64,000 nucleotides of DNA from Alteromonadales bacterium alter-6D02. Its GTDB lineage: Bacteria > Pseudomonadota > Gammaproteobacteria > Enterobacterales > Psychrobiaceae. The stretch's first letter is position 1. Each line of letters opens with the position of its first letter. The notes beneath the pieces are model-generated. The model was not told the origin of the DNA. It was given only the letters and a program-made list of their open reading frames with translations, and did no database searches. The DNA is taken from contig PIZK01000016.1 of the NCBI GenBank assembly GCA_002835545.1, forward strand, positions 124,001 to 188,000, read 5' to 3'. Shown here piece by piece: positions 31,323-39,969 of this stretch. A program made the translations under genes and the position numbers.

Positions 31323-31961
31323 ATGGATAATAAACGTACAAATCAGCAAGCGGCTGTTCGGCGCGGAAGACCGCCTAAACAACCGCACCGTGATACTCGG
31401 GCCGAGTTAATTCGCCAAGGTTTAATAATGGTAACAGAGCTAGGTTTTGTTGCCTCTGGGGTTGAGAAAATCTTAAAACAAGCCAACGTACCTAAAGGTT
31501 CTTTTTATTATTACTTTGATAGTAAAGAGGCGTTTGGCTTAGCGGTGATTGATAATTATCACAGTTATTTTAGCAACAAGTTATCAAAGCATTTACTACA
31601 GCAAGAAGCTTTACCATTACAACGCATTGAGAACTTTGTATTAGATGCGCAGCAAGGCATGGCTAAATATCAGTTTCGTCGTGGTTGCCTGATAGGTACG
31701 TTAGGGCAAGAAGTTGATGCGCTTCCGCTGAGTTACCGTGCTCGGTTGATTGACGTTTTTATCGCTTGGCAACAACAGTTGACAGAGTGCTTGGAAGAAG
31801 CAAAAAGTGCTGGTCAGTTGGCTAAAACTGCTGACTGTGCTGCATTGGCTGAGCTGTTTTGGATAGGTTGGGAAGGGGCTGTAAGCCGAGCTAAACTTGT
31901 GCAAAGTGAGCAACCGCTGCAACGGTTTTTAAATCATTTTATCGCTGGGTTACCGCGATAA
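31323..31961 (+). CDS. TetR-family transcriptional regulator, AcuR/NemR-like
   Basis: A 212-aa repressor-like protein. After a basic tail (RRGRPPKQPHRDTRAEL), a TetR helix-turn-helix spans about residues 25-65, with LGFVASGVEKILKQANVP and KGSFYYYFDSKEAFG. The C-terminal domain has YQFRRGCLIGTLGQEV, with a Cys placed as in electrophile-sensing members, and a TetR_C-type helix bundle. It precedes an acryloyl-CoA reductase-like gene, and both genes carry the same 14-bp element over their -10 region, which suggests self-repression and co-control. No ribosome site is seen before the ATG. The acrylate or electrophile sensing role is inferred from context. Confidence 0.88.
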   Translation: MDNKRTNQQAAVRRGRPPKQPHRDTRAELIRQGLIMVTELGFVASGVEKILKQANVPKGSFYYYFDSKEAFGLAVIDNYHSYFSNKLSKHLLQQEALPLQRIENFVLDAQQGMAKYQFRRGCLIGTLGQEVDALPLSYRARLIDVFIAWQQQLTECLEEAKSAGQLAKTADCAALAELFWIGWEGAVSRAKLVQSEQPLQRFLNHFIAGLPR

Positions 31962-31977
31962 TTTTTTCTTTTATTAA

Positions 31978-31996
31978 TAGACGATCGGTCTATATT
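31978..31996 (+). promoter_or_regulatory. Operator and -10 element upstream of acuI
   Basis: TAGACGATCGGTCTA has 5-bp inverted arms (TAGAC/GTCTA). The 14-bp element at 31981-31994 is identical to the one before the TetR gene, and in both cases runs into a -10 (here TATATT, 31991-31996). No good -35 is visible. The half site GGTCTA matches that reported for E. coli NemR boxes. Confidence 0.65.
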
Positions 31997-32009
31997 GGAG
32001 GAGTTACAG

Positions 32010-32999
32010 ATGTTCAAAGGCATACTTATCGAGAAAGATGACCAAGGGTATCGCGCTGGTTTGCAAGATATTGATGATAGTGTTTTGATGGCTGGTGATG
32101 TATCTGTTGATGTGCTTTACAGTACGCTTAACTATAAAGATGGCTTGGCGATCACAGGTAAAGGTCCGGTGGTTAGAAACTTTCCAATGATACCTGGTAT
32201 CGATCTCGTAGGAGAGGTCACCAATAGTGATAGCGATAAATTTAGCGTTGGTGATAAGGTCTTACTAAATGGTTTTGGTGTCGGCGAAGTGCACTGCGGT
32301 GGGTTAGCCACTAAAGCGCGTTTAAACAGTGATTGGTTAATCCCTCTACCTGATGGGTTATCACCACGTGATGCTATGGCAATCGGTACCGCAGGGTATA
32401 CGGCAATGTTATGTGTCATTGCGTTGGAGCGTCACGGCATTACCCCACACAGTGGTGATGTTTTAGTTACAGGGGCAAATGGCGGTGTTGGTAGTTATGC
32501 TATCGCGCTACTTGCTAAATTAGGTTATCGCGTGGTTGCGTCAACAGGCAGGATTGAGCAAGCTGAATATCTACGTTCGTTAGGTGCTGCGGATATAGTT
32601 TACCGTGAAACGTTAGCGGAGCCGGGACGACCATTGGCGAAAGAGCAATGGGCCGCAGCGATTGATTGTGCAGGAAGTCATACCTTAGCTAATGTCTGTG
32701 CTGGCTTAAAATATGGTGGTGTTGTCGCAGCTTGTGGTTTAGCACAAGGCATGGATTTTAATGCGACCGTTGCTCCGTTTATTTTACGCGGCGTCACGTT
32801 AGCGGGCATAGACAGTGTGATGCGTCCATTAGCAGACCGTATTGAAGCATGGGATCGCTTAACCACGTTATTAGATACCGGCGTTTTTGCAGAAGTGAGT
32901 GCTGAGATTGGTTTAGCTGATGTGGTTACAACGGCTGAGCAGTTGATCGCTGGCCAAGTTCGTGGTCGTGTGATTGTTGATGTGTCACGAGATAGCTAG
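32010..32999 (+). CDS. acuI: Acryloyl-CoA reductase / YhdH-type quinone oxidoreductase
   Basis: NADPH-dependent MDR-family enzyme; close relatives (AcuI, E. coli YhdH) reduce acryloyl-CoA to propionyl-CoA, which detoxifies acrylate made from DMSP. The 329-aa protein has YSTLNYKDGLAITGKG, RNFPMIPGIDLVGEV, the nucleotide-binding VTGANGGVGSYAIALL and CGLAQGMDFNATVAPFILRG. The start is ATG at 32010 with GGAGGAG about 8 nt upstream; an in-frame TTG at 31995 would overlap the ribosome site. It has no zinc-ligand pattern. Regulation by the adjacent TetR protein is likely. Confidence 0.9.
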   Translation: MFKGILIEKDDQGYRAGLQDIDDSVLMAGDVSVDVLYSTLNYKDGLAITGKGPVVRNFPMIPGIDLVGEVTNSDSDKFSVGDKVLLNGFGVGEVHCGGLATKARLNSDWLIPLPDGLSPRDAMAIGTAGYTAMLCVIALERHGITPHSGDVLVTGANGGVGSYAIALLAKLGYRVVASTGRIEQAEYLRSLGAADIVYRETLAEPGRPLAKEQWAAAIDCAGSHTLANVCAGLKYGGVVAACGLAQGMDFNATVAPFILRGVTLAGIDSVMRPLADRIEAWDRLTTLLDTGVFAEVSAEIGLADVVTTAEQLIAGQVRGRVIVDVSRDS

Positions 33000-33021
33000 A
33001 CTTGGTTACTGCCGGAAAAGA

Positions 33022-33052
33022 AAATGCCGCTTAGTCTCGCTAAGCGGCATTT
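33022..33052. terminator. Bidirectional terminator between acuI and the M49-like gene
   Basis: AAATGCCGCTTAG and CTAAGCGGCATTT form a perfect 13-bp stem with loop TCTCG. It lies between convergent genes; the T-tracts are modest on the + side and better on the - side. Confidence 0.85.
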
Positions 33053-33073
33053 GGCTTCAAAAGGACTAGGGAG

Positions 33074-34756
33074 TTAAAGGCCTAACACTTCCTTACCTTG
33101 TTTAAAGTCAATATCTACTGGAATCGCCGCAGCTTCAAGTTTAGCTAAGTCAGCGGCAAGCTGTGGCTTGATTAAGCCTTGCTCTTTAATGAGTTGATCA
33201 ACTTTTGCATAATCCCCTGTGCCCTGAATCGTGAGAATTAACTGTGATAAGCTGGTCATCGCTTGGGTCATCTTGTTGATGTTAACGCGGTACAAACCTT
33301 GTGCGTCACGCTCGAACGCACCTTCTTGTTGGAAGTAGTTAAAACGCATCATGTTTGCTTTTCCGTGAGCACTTGCTGCCCCAAAGCGTACTGAACGGAA
33401 TATACCCGCCATAAAGGTCACGTAGTTATCTTCAATGGTTCCTTCACTAATTTGCCCTTGCTTAAATAACTCTGCAATCATGTATAGACCAAGAATATCC
33501 GCTTTACCTTCTTCAAGGGCTGAGGCGTGTTCTTTGAGGGCTTGGCGGACGGTTCCTTTATCGTTGATGGTATTCTTAATACCTAACCCATGAGCAACTT
33601 CATGAAACATGGTATTAGCGAAGAATGCATCAAAGGTTACATGTTTTTGCTGCTCTGGTGCGATTAGTACCGTTGCGATTGGCGCTAAAATATGATCAAA
33701 CTTTGCTTGCATGGCATTTTTAAGTTGCAGACGTCGCGTCCCTTTTTCAAGCTGTACTTGCTCGTCATTTGGCAGGTTAATCGCGATGGTTTTACCACCC
33801 GCGTTAGAATGACCAGCGTAATAGATAACGTCGTAAGCATTTAAGTCAGCATCTGTGCCAGGTGTTTCTTGTTTAAATTTATTATCAACGGGCAAGCCTT
33901 TTTGCAGAGCAGGTAAAAAGCTAGCAAATTTCGCTAAGCGCTCAGACCAAGCTTGATCTTTCACTAAGACATAAGCTTCGAATGCAGAACGATAACCGAC
34001 TAATTGATCTTCATAAGTTTCGATAGGACCTATAACCACATCAATTGGGTTATTCTTCATGTCCATCCATGCAAAATCAGAAGCTTGGTAATTATCAGAT
34101 AAGAATGCTTGGCTGCGCATTGTTAGATAGTTGGCAAATTCTTTATCATCAGCTAATGCCGCTGCTTCAAGCAGTAATTTACTCGCGGCTTTAAGCTCTT
34201 TCTTATACATTATTGAATAAGGAATGCTTACAAGGTTTCCTGATTTATCGCGGCGAATTACCGAGTATAAACCTGTTGCGTCAATTGACTGTTCTGCTTG
34301 TTGTAATTGTTGTTTAGTGATGTCTTGAGGGTAGAACTGTGCTCCTAGCGCTTTTTCACTATATCCACTTAAAAATGGTTTATCAGCATCTAAGCGGTCC
34401 CAAGGACCATAATTTATCTCAGCAAATTGGCGAACCTTTTCGTTATCAATTTTAGCCAGAAAACTTGATTTATCCTCACCAAAAGATTGCTTCCAAAATA
34501 AGTCATCCATAATCTCTGCAACATCGATTAGTTTGCCGAGCATTGCTTTTTGGTTGTCTGATAAATGTGATAAATCAGTGTTGAGTGTTACTTGATGATA
34601 AATATCAAGGCGATCGTTAAACTCAGGCAGTAAGGTGGTAACAACCTTTTGAGGCGCGGTTGTTGGCTCAGCTTTTTGTGTTGTGGCACTATCATTACAC
34701 GCCACAAGTGTGGTCATTGCAGCAACTAATAATGCAAGTGGAGTCTTTTTCATCAT
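33074..34756 (-). CDS. Zinc-peptidase lipoprotein, M49/DPP III-like
   Basis: A 560-aa predicted lipoprotein: the signal peptide ends TTLVAC, with Cys near residue 20 as the acylation site. The zinc site is HEVAHG at about residues 385-390, with the second glutamate motif EEGKAD at about 415-420, as in dipeptidyl-peptidase III (M49) relatives, although classical members have a six-residue HELLGH. The part before it (about 60-350) is helical without further recognised motifs. It would trim peptides at the cell surface or in the periplasm. It is the last gene of a run downstream of dapE. Two ATG codons (34756, 34753) are both possible. Confidence 0.82.
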   Translation of the reverse strand: MMKKTPLALLVAAMTTLVACNDSATTQKAEPTTAPQKVVTTLLPEFNDRLDIYHQVTLNTDLSHLSDNQKAMLGKLIDVAEIMDDLFWKQSFGEDKSSFLAKIDNEKVRQFAEINYGPWDRLDADKPFLSGYSEKALGAQFYPQDITKQQLQQAEQSIDATGLYSVIRRDKSGNLVSIPYSIMYKKELKAASKLLLEAAALADDKEFANYLTMRSQAFLSDNYQASDFAWMDMKNNPIDVVIGPIETYEDQLVGYRSAFEAYVLVKDQAWSERLAKFASFLPALQKGLPVDNKFKQETPGTDADLNAYDVIYYAGHSNAGGKTIAINLPNDEQVQLEKGTRRLQLKNAMQAKFDHILAPIATVLIAPEQQKHVTFDAFFANTMFHEVAHGLGIKNTINDKGTVRQALKEHASALEEGKADILGLYMIAELFKQGQISEGTIEDNYVTFMAGIFRSVRFGAASAHGKANMMRFNYFQQEGAFERDAQGLYRVNINKMTQAMTSLSQLILTIQGTGDYAKVDQLIKEQGLIKPQLAADLAKLEAAAIPVDIDFKQGKEVLGL

Positions 34757-34762
34757 AAATCT

Positions 34763-34963
34763 CTATTTATTATTATGGTTTGATGGGGTTGATTCTTCCG
34801 ATTTTTCATCATTCTTTTCTGATGTTGTCTCTGAAGATTGCTTGAAATGTTGTTTTGTTTGCTCAGGTAATTTGAACTTATTACTGTATTTTAAGAGCGC
34901 GAGATTAGACCCAATCACGCCAAGAACCAAAGCGATGATTAAAATTATTTCAAACGTTGTCAT
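34763..34963 (-). CDS. Small single-pass membrane protein, DUF2897-like
   Basis: 66 aa: one N-terminal membrane segment (IILIIALVLGVIGSNLALL, residues 6-24), then LKYSNKFKLPEQ and a highly charged Ser/Glu/Lys tail. This matches my recollection of the DUF2897 family in Alteromonadales. Its ATG overlaps the stop of the M15 peptidase gene by one base (TAATG), so it is very probably translated. Function unknown; a small protein also follows dapE in E. coli (ypfN), but homology is not claimed. Confidence 0.75.
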   Translation of the reverse strand: MTTFEIILIIALVLGVIGSNLALLKYSNKFKLPEQTKQHFKQSSETTSEKNDEKSEESTPSNHNNK

Positions 34964-35655
34964 TATACAATCACCTCTGGTTCGGCAATATTAAAAACAT
35001 ATTGGGACATAATTTCTTCGATATTGGCCAAAATTTGTGTCTTTAATTCAATGTCACTGTGATTAATTGCTTTGTAAAGCATTGCCCTGGTTAACTTGTC
35101 TGCAGCAACCTGAGCGGTACTAATATGGCTAAGATGCCACGGTTCAATAGCGACACCGCCTCTGTCTAGATTATAAGGCATAAAGAAGCCATGGTGGTGT
35201 GAATTTTCGCGTAACCACTGGCCTAACAGCGCCATTGGCCCATTCGCTTGATATTCCCATGGCTCAAGTTGTAACTGATCGATACTAAGCATTGATGGCG
35301 AATAGACATCAATGTCGGTGCCCCAGTGATGGCGACTCGCACCAGGAAGGGCTGACCATGTCAAAATACAGTCGAGTAATTGTTGTGGATTTAATGTGTG
35401 AGCATCGACACTCTGGTTATTACGGTTTTTTAATGGACGTTTACCTAAGGCTTTATTATTCCAAATTAATAGTTGGTGTGAGAAAGAGCGAAAACCACTG
35501 ACAATTTCAATGTCGATACCATCATGTCGAGCGGCTTGAGTTAACTCAAGCCAATCATTTTTGATTGCTTGGTGGATTGCCGTCTGTTCATTGAGATGAA
35601 ACAAATGGCTGTCGCACTGACCAAGAACTTGCTGTTCGGTAAAAGAAACACGCAT
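34963..35655 (-). CDS. M15-family D-Ala-D-Ala carboxypeptidase-like protein
   Basis: A 230-aa zinc peptidase of the VanY/LdcB-like M15B group. The metal motif SRHHWGTDIDVYSP (about residues 106-119) supplies His and Asp. EPWHLSH (about 167-173) supplies the catalytic Glu and the last His. SGFRSFSHQLLIWN near residue 55 is the family substrate-binding segment. No signal peptide is visible, so it may act in the cytoplasm on recycled wall peptides or D-amino-acid dipeptides. It begins 1 nt after the dapE stop, so the two are probably co-translated. The substrate is inferred. Confidence 0.87.
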   Translation of the reverse strand: MRVSFTEQQVLGQCDSHLFHLNEQTAIHQAIKNDWLELTQAARHDGIDIEIVSGFRSFSHQLLIWNNKALGKRPLKNRNNQSVDAHTLNPQQLLDCILTWSALPGASRHHWGTDIDVYSPSMLSIDQLQLEPWEYQANGPMALLGQWLRENSHHHGFFMPYNLDRGGVAIEPWHLSHISTAQVAADKLTRAMLYKAINHSDIELKTQILANIEEIMSQYVFNIAEPEVIV

Positions 35656-35656
35656 A

Positions 35657-36805
35657 TTAATCTACTAATAATTCTTCCAAAATACGCTGATAAACATCAG
35701 TGAGTAATTCTAGATCGTTAAATTTCACGCATTCATTCACTTGATGAATGGTTGCATTGACTGGCCCTAATTCGACTAATTCCGCACCCGTTGGTGCAAT
35801 AAAGCGACCGTCCGATGTGCCACCACTGGTTTGTGGGTCTGTGTCTGTGCCAGTCACATCCTTGATGGCCGTTTTAACTGACTCAAGCAGATCACCGTGA
35901 TCGGTTAAGAAAGGTAATCCGTTAAACGTCCAGTCAATGTCATAGTTTAGCTGATGTTCGCTTAATATGTGATTAACCCGTTCGATGATGTCGTCACTGG
36001 TCAACTCAGTTGAGTAACGTAGGTTAAACTGAATTTTCAGTTCCCCTGGAATAACATTACCTGCACCTGTGCCACCGTTAATATTAGAAATTTGAAAGCT
36101 CGTTGGTGGGAAAAATTCATTGCCGTTATCCCACACTGTTTTACTTAGCTCATCTAGGGCGGCAGCGGCTTTATGGATTGGGTTTTCTGCTAGGTGGGGG
36201 TACGCCACATGCCCCTGTTTACCATGAACGGTTAGATCGCCAGTTAATGAGCCGCGACGGCCATTTTTAACGATATCACCGAGCGTGTTTGTACTACTCG
36301 GTTCGCCAACAATACAATACTGAATTTTCTCGTTTCGAGCTTCTAGGGTATCGATGACTCGTGTGGTCCCATTGATAAAAGGACCTTCTTCGTCACTGGT
36401 GATCAGAAAGGCAATCGATCCTTTGTGATTTGGGTGTGCTTTGACAAAACGCTCAGTCGCAATAACCATTGCGGCAAGGCTACCTTTCATGTCGGCAGCC
36501 CCGCGCCCATGAAGCATGCCATCAATAAGTTTTGGCGAAAAAGGTGGGTTATCCCACCGGTCCGCATTACCAACAGGAACGACATCAGTATGACCGGCGA
36601 AACAAAATAGGGGGCCGGAACTACCTTTACGTGCCCACATATTAGTGGTGTCTTCAAACACCATCGATTCGATATTAAACCCTAAAGGTTCAAGGTATTG
36701 CGCCATTAGTTCTTGGCATCCTTGATCGAGTGGAGTAATAGAGGCACGACTTAATAGATCGCAGCTTAGATCAAACAGGCGTTGATCGTTAATTGATTCA
36801 GTCAC
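35657..36805 (-). CDS. dapE: Succinyl-diaminopimelate desuccinylase
   Basis: Releases LL-diaminopimelate from its N-succinyl form, for lysine and peptidoglycan synthesis. The 382-aa di-zinc M20 enzyme has [20 protein letters not shown], the catalytic SDEEGP, VGEPSST and the late TIHQVNE. The N- and C-terminal zinc domain surrounds a dimerisation lid (about 180-290, [15 protein letters not shown]). Start GTG at 36805 with AAGG about 8 nt upstream. The Spx/ArsC-like gene precedes it, the same pair as yffB-dapE in E. coli. Confidence 0.97.
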   Translation of the reverse strand: MTESINDQRLFDLSCDLLSRASITPLDQGCQELMAQYLEPLGFNIESMVFEDTTNMWARKGSSGPLFCFAGHTDVVPVGNADRWDNPPFSPKLIDGMLHGRGAADMKGSLAAMVIATERFVKAHPNHKGSIAFLITSDEEGPFINGTTRVIDTLEARNEKIQYCIVGEPSSTNTLGDIVKNGRRGSLTGDLTVHGKQGHVAYPHLAENPIHKAAAALDELSKTVWDNGNEFFPPTSFQISNINGGTGAGNVIPGELKIQFNLRYSTELTSDDIIERVNHILSEHQLNYDIDWTFNGLPFLTDHGDLLESVKTAIKDVTGTDTDPQTSGGTSDGRFIAPTGAELVELGPVNATIHQVNECVKFNDLELLTDVYQRILEELLVD

Positions 36806-36830
36806 AGTGATACCTTGTAGTAGTTAACGG

Positions 36831-37181
36831 TTATAGTTTGAAAAACGTTTGATATTGTTCCGGCTTAAAGCCAAGGTGAGACTCAGTGTCTTTGACAAGT
36901 AGTGGGCGTTTGATCAACGTTGGTGTCTCTAAAAATAATACTTTTAGCGATTCGTTATCGAGGGTCGCTTTTTGCTCATCACTTAGAGCGCGAAAACTAG
37001 TGCTACGTTTATTTAGCATTTGTTGCGGGTCTGCAAACTGACAAAGTTGTGTCAGTAACTGTTCGTCTAAACCGTCAACGCGATAATCGTGAAAGCGATA
37101 TTCGATGTTGTTGTTATCAAGCCATTTTAATGCTTTCTTAATGGTGTCACAGTTTTTAATTCCGTAGATTGTGGTGCTCAT
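36831..37181 (-). CDS. ArsC/Spx-like reductase (YffB family)
   Basis: A 116-aa thioredoxin-fold protein, YGIKNCDTIKKALKWL at the N-terminus with a single Cys (residue about 11) rather than CxxC, then FHDYRVDGLD, NKRSTSFRAL, and IKRPLLV. It matches YffB, a glutathione-dependent thiol reductase-like protein of unknown substrate. It sits 25 nt upstream of dapE, as in E. coli. Arsenate reduction is not implied: the RTE arginine pattern of true ArsC is not seen. Confidence 0.9.
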   Translation of the reverse strand: MSTTIYGIKNCDTIKKALKWLDNNNIEYRFHDYRVDGLDEQLLTQLCQFADPQQMLNKRSTSFRALSDEQKATLDNESLKVLFLETPTLIKRPLLVKDTESHLGFKPEQYQTFFKL

Positions 37182-37275
37182 GTTTAGCTATCTCAATGAA
37201 TAATTTGCCAAGTATTAAAGCATATTATTATTGTGATTTCAGTACCTTTAACGGTGTGGGAATAAAGGGAGCAGA

Positions 37276-37776
37276 CTATGTATCACTTTTCTTTACAATG
37301 AGCTGTAGAAGGGGATCTTCTCCTGCGCGTTTTGTGCCTAATAGGGGAGTTAATTTCAGCGCACCTTTACTAATTAATACTGCAACGTCAACGCTTGGCA
37401 GCGATTGTTTTAATTTTAAGAGATCTAAATTAATCAATTCTTGCCCCTGAATTACTTGTTGACCGCTTACAACTTTTACTGTGAACCCTACACCGTGTGT
37501 TGAAATAGCGTTATCACCAATATAAATATCAATGACTACATTATGCTCGGTTAATAATGTCAAATGATGGCCTGTAGGAGCTATGTGTTTAACGATGGCG
37601 CGACAAGGTGCAGTGACTCTACTACCTACAGGTCTGATAGCAATACCGTGGCCAAGAAGTTGGTGACTAATAAGTGGGCAATGATGCTCGGTCAGCAGAA
37701 TTGCTTCACCACTGATCGGCGCATTAACTGTTAAAGTGGCGAGCTTTAGTTTTGGTTTGGCTTTCTCGGTTGGCAT
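37276..37776 (-). CDS. PTS EIIA-Glc-like protein lacking the phospho-histidine
   Basis: 166 aa with the EIIA-Glc beta-sandwich pattern: APISGEAILL (about 19-28), LLGHGIAIRPVG, VTAPCRAIV, HHLTLLTEHNVVIDIYIGDN and GQELINLDLLKLK. Aligning by eye to E. coli Crr, His75 is kept (His70 here), but the phosphorylated His90 in VHFGIDTV is replaced by Tyr85 (IYIGDN). The following GIDTV is lost as well. It therefore cannot relay phosphate in the usual way, and is more likely a regulatory or binding protein. No other PTS gene is nearby. The frame is intact over the family's full length, so it is not an obvious pseudogene. Confidence 0.82.
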   Translation of the reverse strand: MPTEKAKPKLKLATLTVNAPISGEAILLTEHHCPLISHQLLGHGIAIRPVGSRVTAPCRAIVKHIAPTGHHLTLLTEHNVVIDIYIGDNAISTHGVGFTVKVVSGQQVIQGQELINLDLLKLKQSLPSVDVAVLISKGALKLTPLLGTKRAGEDPLLQLIVKKSDT

Positions 37777-37856
37777 GTGGTTTAACTCAAAGTAACTATT
37801 GTAAGGTCTGTTAACTACTAGCTCTTAATATTACTATATTTAACAGTAATCACGGG

Positions 37857-37887
37857 AAAAAAAAGGATGAGCTCTCACTCATCCTTT
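37857..37887 (-). terminator. Terminator downstream of cysK
   Basis: On the minus strand, AAAGGATGAG and CTCATCCTTT form a perfect 10-bp stem around a 6-nt loop, followed by a run of T residues. It lies 37 nt after the cysK stop. Confidence 0.92.
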
Positions 37888-37923
37888 ATCTGACTAATTA
37901 AAGTTAATCATTACATTGTAAAT

Positions 37924-38892
37924 TTATTGTACGTTTTCTTGCTCAGTAAAGATGTCAGCGAAAAGTGCAGTTGACAGGTAACGCTCACCCGAGCTTGGTA
38001 AGATAACGACGATGTTCTTATCTTTAAACTCTGGACGTTCAGCAATACGGTTTGCCGCAACAACTGCAGCACCTGAAGAAATACCCGCTAAGATACCCTC
38101 TTCTTCCATTAAACGCTGAGCCATTTCAATGGCTTCATCGTTATCAACAAGCTCAACTAGGTCAACAAGATCCAAATCTAGGTTACCTGGAATGAAGCCA
38201 GCACCGATACCTTGGATTTTGTGTGGACCAGGCGTTAATGCTTCACCGGCTTTAGCTTGAGTAATGACTGGTGAGTTTACTGGTTCAACAGCAACGGTAG
38301 TAATTGCTTTACCTTGTTGGTTTTTAATGTAACGGCTAACACCTGTGATAGTGCCACCGGTACCAACACCTGCAACGAATACATCAATTTCGCCATCGGT
38401 ATCGTTCCAGATTTCTGGACCTGTTGTTTTCTCGTGAATTTCAGGGTTAGCAGGATTCTCGAATTGTTGTAGCAATACGTATTTTTCTGGATCGCTGCTT
38501 TCAATTTCTTGTGCTTTAGCGATAGCACCGCCCATGCCTTTAGCGCCTTCAGTTAATACTAAGTTAGCACCTAACGCTTTTAATAATTTACGACGCTCAA
38601 GGCTCATTGTGTCAGGCATCGTTAACGTTAGTTGGTAACCGCGTGAGGCAGCAACGAATGCTAGCGCGATACCTGTGTTACCACTGGTTGGTTCGATGAG
38701 TTCTTTTTCTTTCGTTAAACGACCTGACTTCTCAGCATCCCAAATCATATTGGCACCGATACGACATTTAACGCTGAAACTTGGATTACGGCTCTCAACT
38801 TTAGCAATCACGTTGCCGTTTGAAACTCTGTTAAGACGAACTAGAGGGGTATTACCTACTGTGAGTGAATTATCTTGTGCTATGTTAGCCAT
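37924..38892 (-). CDS. cysK: Cysteine synthase A (O-acetylserine sulfhydrylase)
   Basis: PLP enzyme that makes L-cysteine from O-acetylserine and sulfide. The 322-aa product has the PLP lysine in [11 protein letters not shown] (about residue 42), the substrate loop [19 protein letters not shown], the phosphate-binding [14 protein letters not shown] and GISSGAA, and a C-terminal [11 protein letters not shown]. coli CysK is 323 aa. Two close ATGs exist; AAGGA abuts the first (38898) but lies 6 nt before the second (38892), which is preferred. The gene is followed by its own terminator. Confidence 0.97.
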   Translation of the reverse strand: MANIAQDNSLTVGNTPLVRLNRVSNGNVIAKVESRNPSFSVKCRIGANMIWDAEKSGRLTKEKELIEPTSGNTGIALAFVAASRGYQLTLTMPDTMSLERRKLLKALGANLVLTEGAKGMGGAIAKAQEIESSDPEKYVLLQQFENPANPEIHEKTTGPEIWNDTDGEIDVFVAGVGTGGTITGVSRYIKNQQGKAITTVAVEPVNSPVITQAKAGEALTPGPHKIQGIGAGFIPGNLDLDLVDLVELVDNDEAIEMAQRLMEEEGILAGISSGAAVVAANRIAERPEFKDKNIVVILPSSGERYLSTALFADIFTEQENVQ

Positions 38893-39124
38893 AATCATTC
38901 CTTATCGTTTATCAACACACGTCAGCCACTTGGCTTACGTGCTATTATTTGGTTATAAAAATATCTATCTTCCCTAGCTTAAAGCAAAGAAAAAAGAAGT
39001 GAAGTGACATTTTGTTATATCGTTATGTAATAAAAAACTAAGTTCTTATTCCAATATGTCACAGGAGGAAGCGGGATAATGTGGTAATGTTAAAACATCT
39101 GTTTAAACTGAAAAAAGAAATGCT

Positions 39125-39967
39125 ATGCCTTTTGATACTACCACTAACTATGTTGTGAGTGACGAGCTAAAACTAGCGGTTGAAGCTGCGGTAACTCTTG
39201 AGCGTCCATTATTAATTAAAGGCGAACCAGGCACTGGCAAAACCATGCTTGCCCAAGAACTTGCCCAAGCGCTCAATGCGCCACTTATTCAATGGCACAT
39301 AAAATCGACCACCAAAGCACAGCAAGGCTTGTATGAATATGATGCGGTATCAAGACTGCGTGATTCACAATTAGGTGATGATCGAGTGAAAGATATTGCA
39401 AACTATATCGTTAAAGGGAAAATGTGGCAGGCCTTTGAAAGTGAAGTGCGTCCAATTTTACTCATTGATGAGATTGATAAAGCTGATATTGAATTTCCAA
39501 ATGATCTGTTACAAGAACTCGATAAAATGGAATTTTTTGTATATGAAACACAGCAACTTGTGAAGGCGAAAGTCAGGCCCATTGTTATCATCACTTCAAA
39601 TAATGAAAAAGATTTGCCCGATGCGTTCTTGCGCCGTTGTTTCTTTCATTACATTCAATTCCCTGATGCAGTGCAAATGCAACAGATTGTCGACGTTCAT
39701 TTTCCTAACATCAAACCGCAACTGTTAGAGCAAGCACTAACACGCTTTTTTGAAATGCGTCAGGTTAATGGTTTGAAAAAGAAACCATCGACTTCAGAAT
39801 TACTTGATTGGTTGAAGTTATTACTTGCTGAAGATATTGCTCCTGAGGTGTTACGTGATAAGCAACACGACAAGTCACTCATGCCACTGTATGGCGCGTT
39901 ATTAAAAAATGAACAAGATATGACGTTATTTGAAAAAATTGCTTTTTTGGCTCGTAGGCAGCAATAG
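39125..39967 (+). CDS. MoxR-type AAA+ ATPase
   Basis: A 280-aa ATPase with Walker A GEPGTGKT (about residues 36-43), Walker B LLIDEIDKAD (about 112-121), sensor 1 ITSNNEKDLPDAFLRRC including the arginine finger, and a C-terminal lid. MoxR proteins act as chaperones that insert cofactors or remodel complexes together with a von Willebrand A protein. The VWA partner gene starts 2 nt after its stop, so the two are certainly co-transcribed. The client is unknown. Confidence 0.92.
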   Translation: MPFDTTTNYVVSDELKLAVEAAVTLERPLLIKGEPGTGKTMLAQELAQALNAPLIQWHIKSTTKAQQGLYEYDAVSRLRDSQLGDDRVKDIANYIVKGKMWQAFESEVRPILLIDEIDKADIEFPNDLLQELDKMEFFVYETQQLVKAKVRPIVIITSNNEKDLPDAFLRRCFFHYIQFPDAVQMQQIVDVHFPNIKPQLLEQALTRFFEMRQVNGLKKKPSTSELLDWLKLLLAEDIAPEVLRDKQHDKSLMPLYGALLKNEQDMTLFEKIAFLARRQQ

Positions 39968-39969
39968 GC

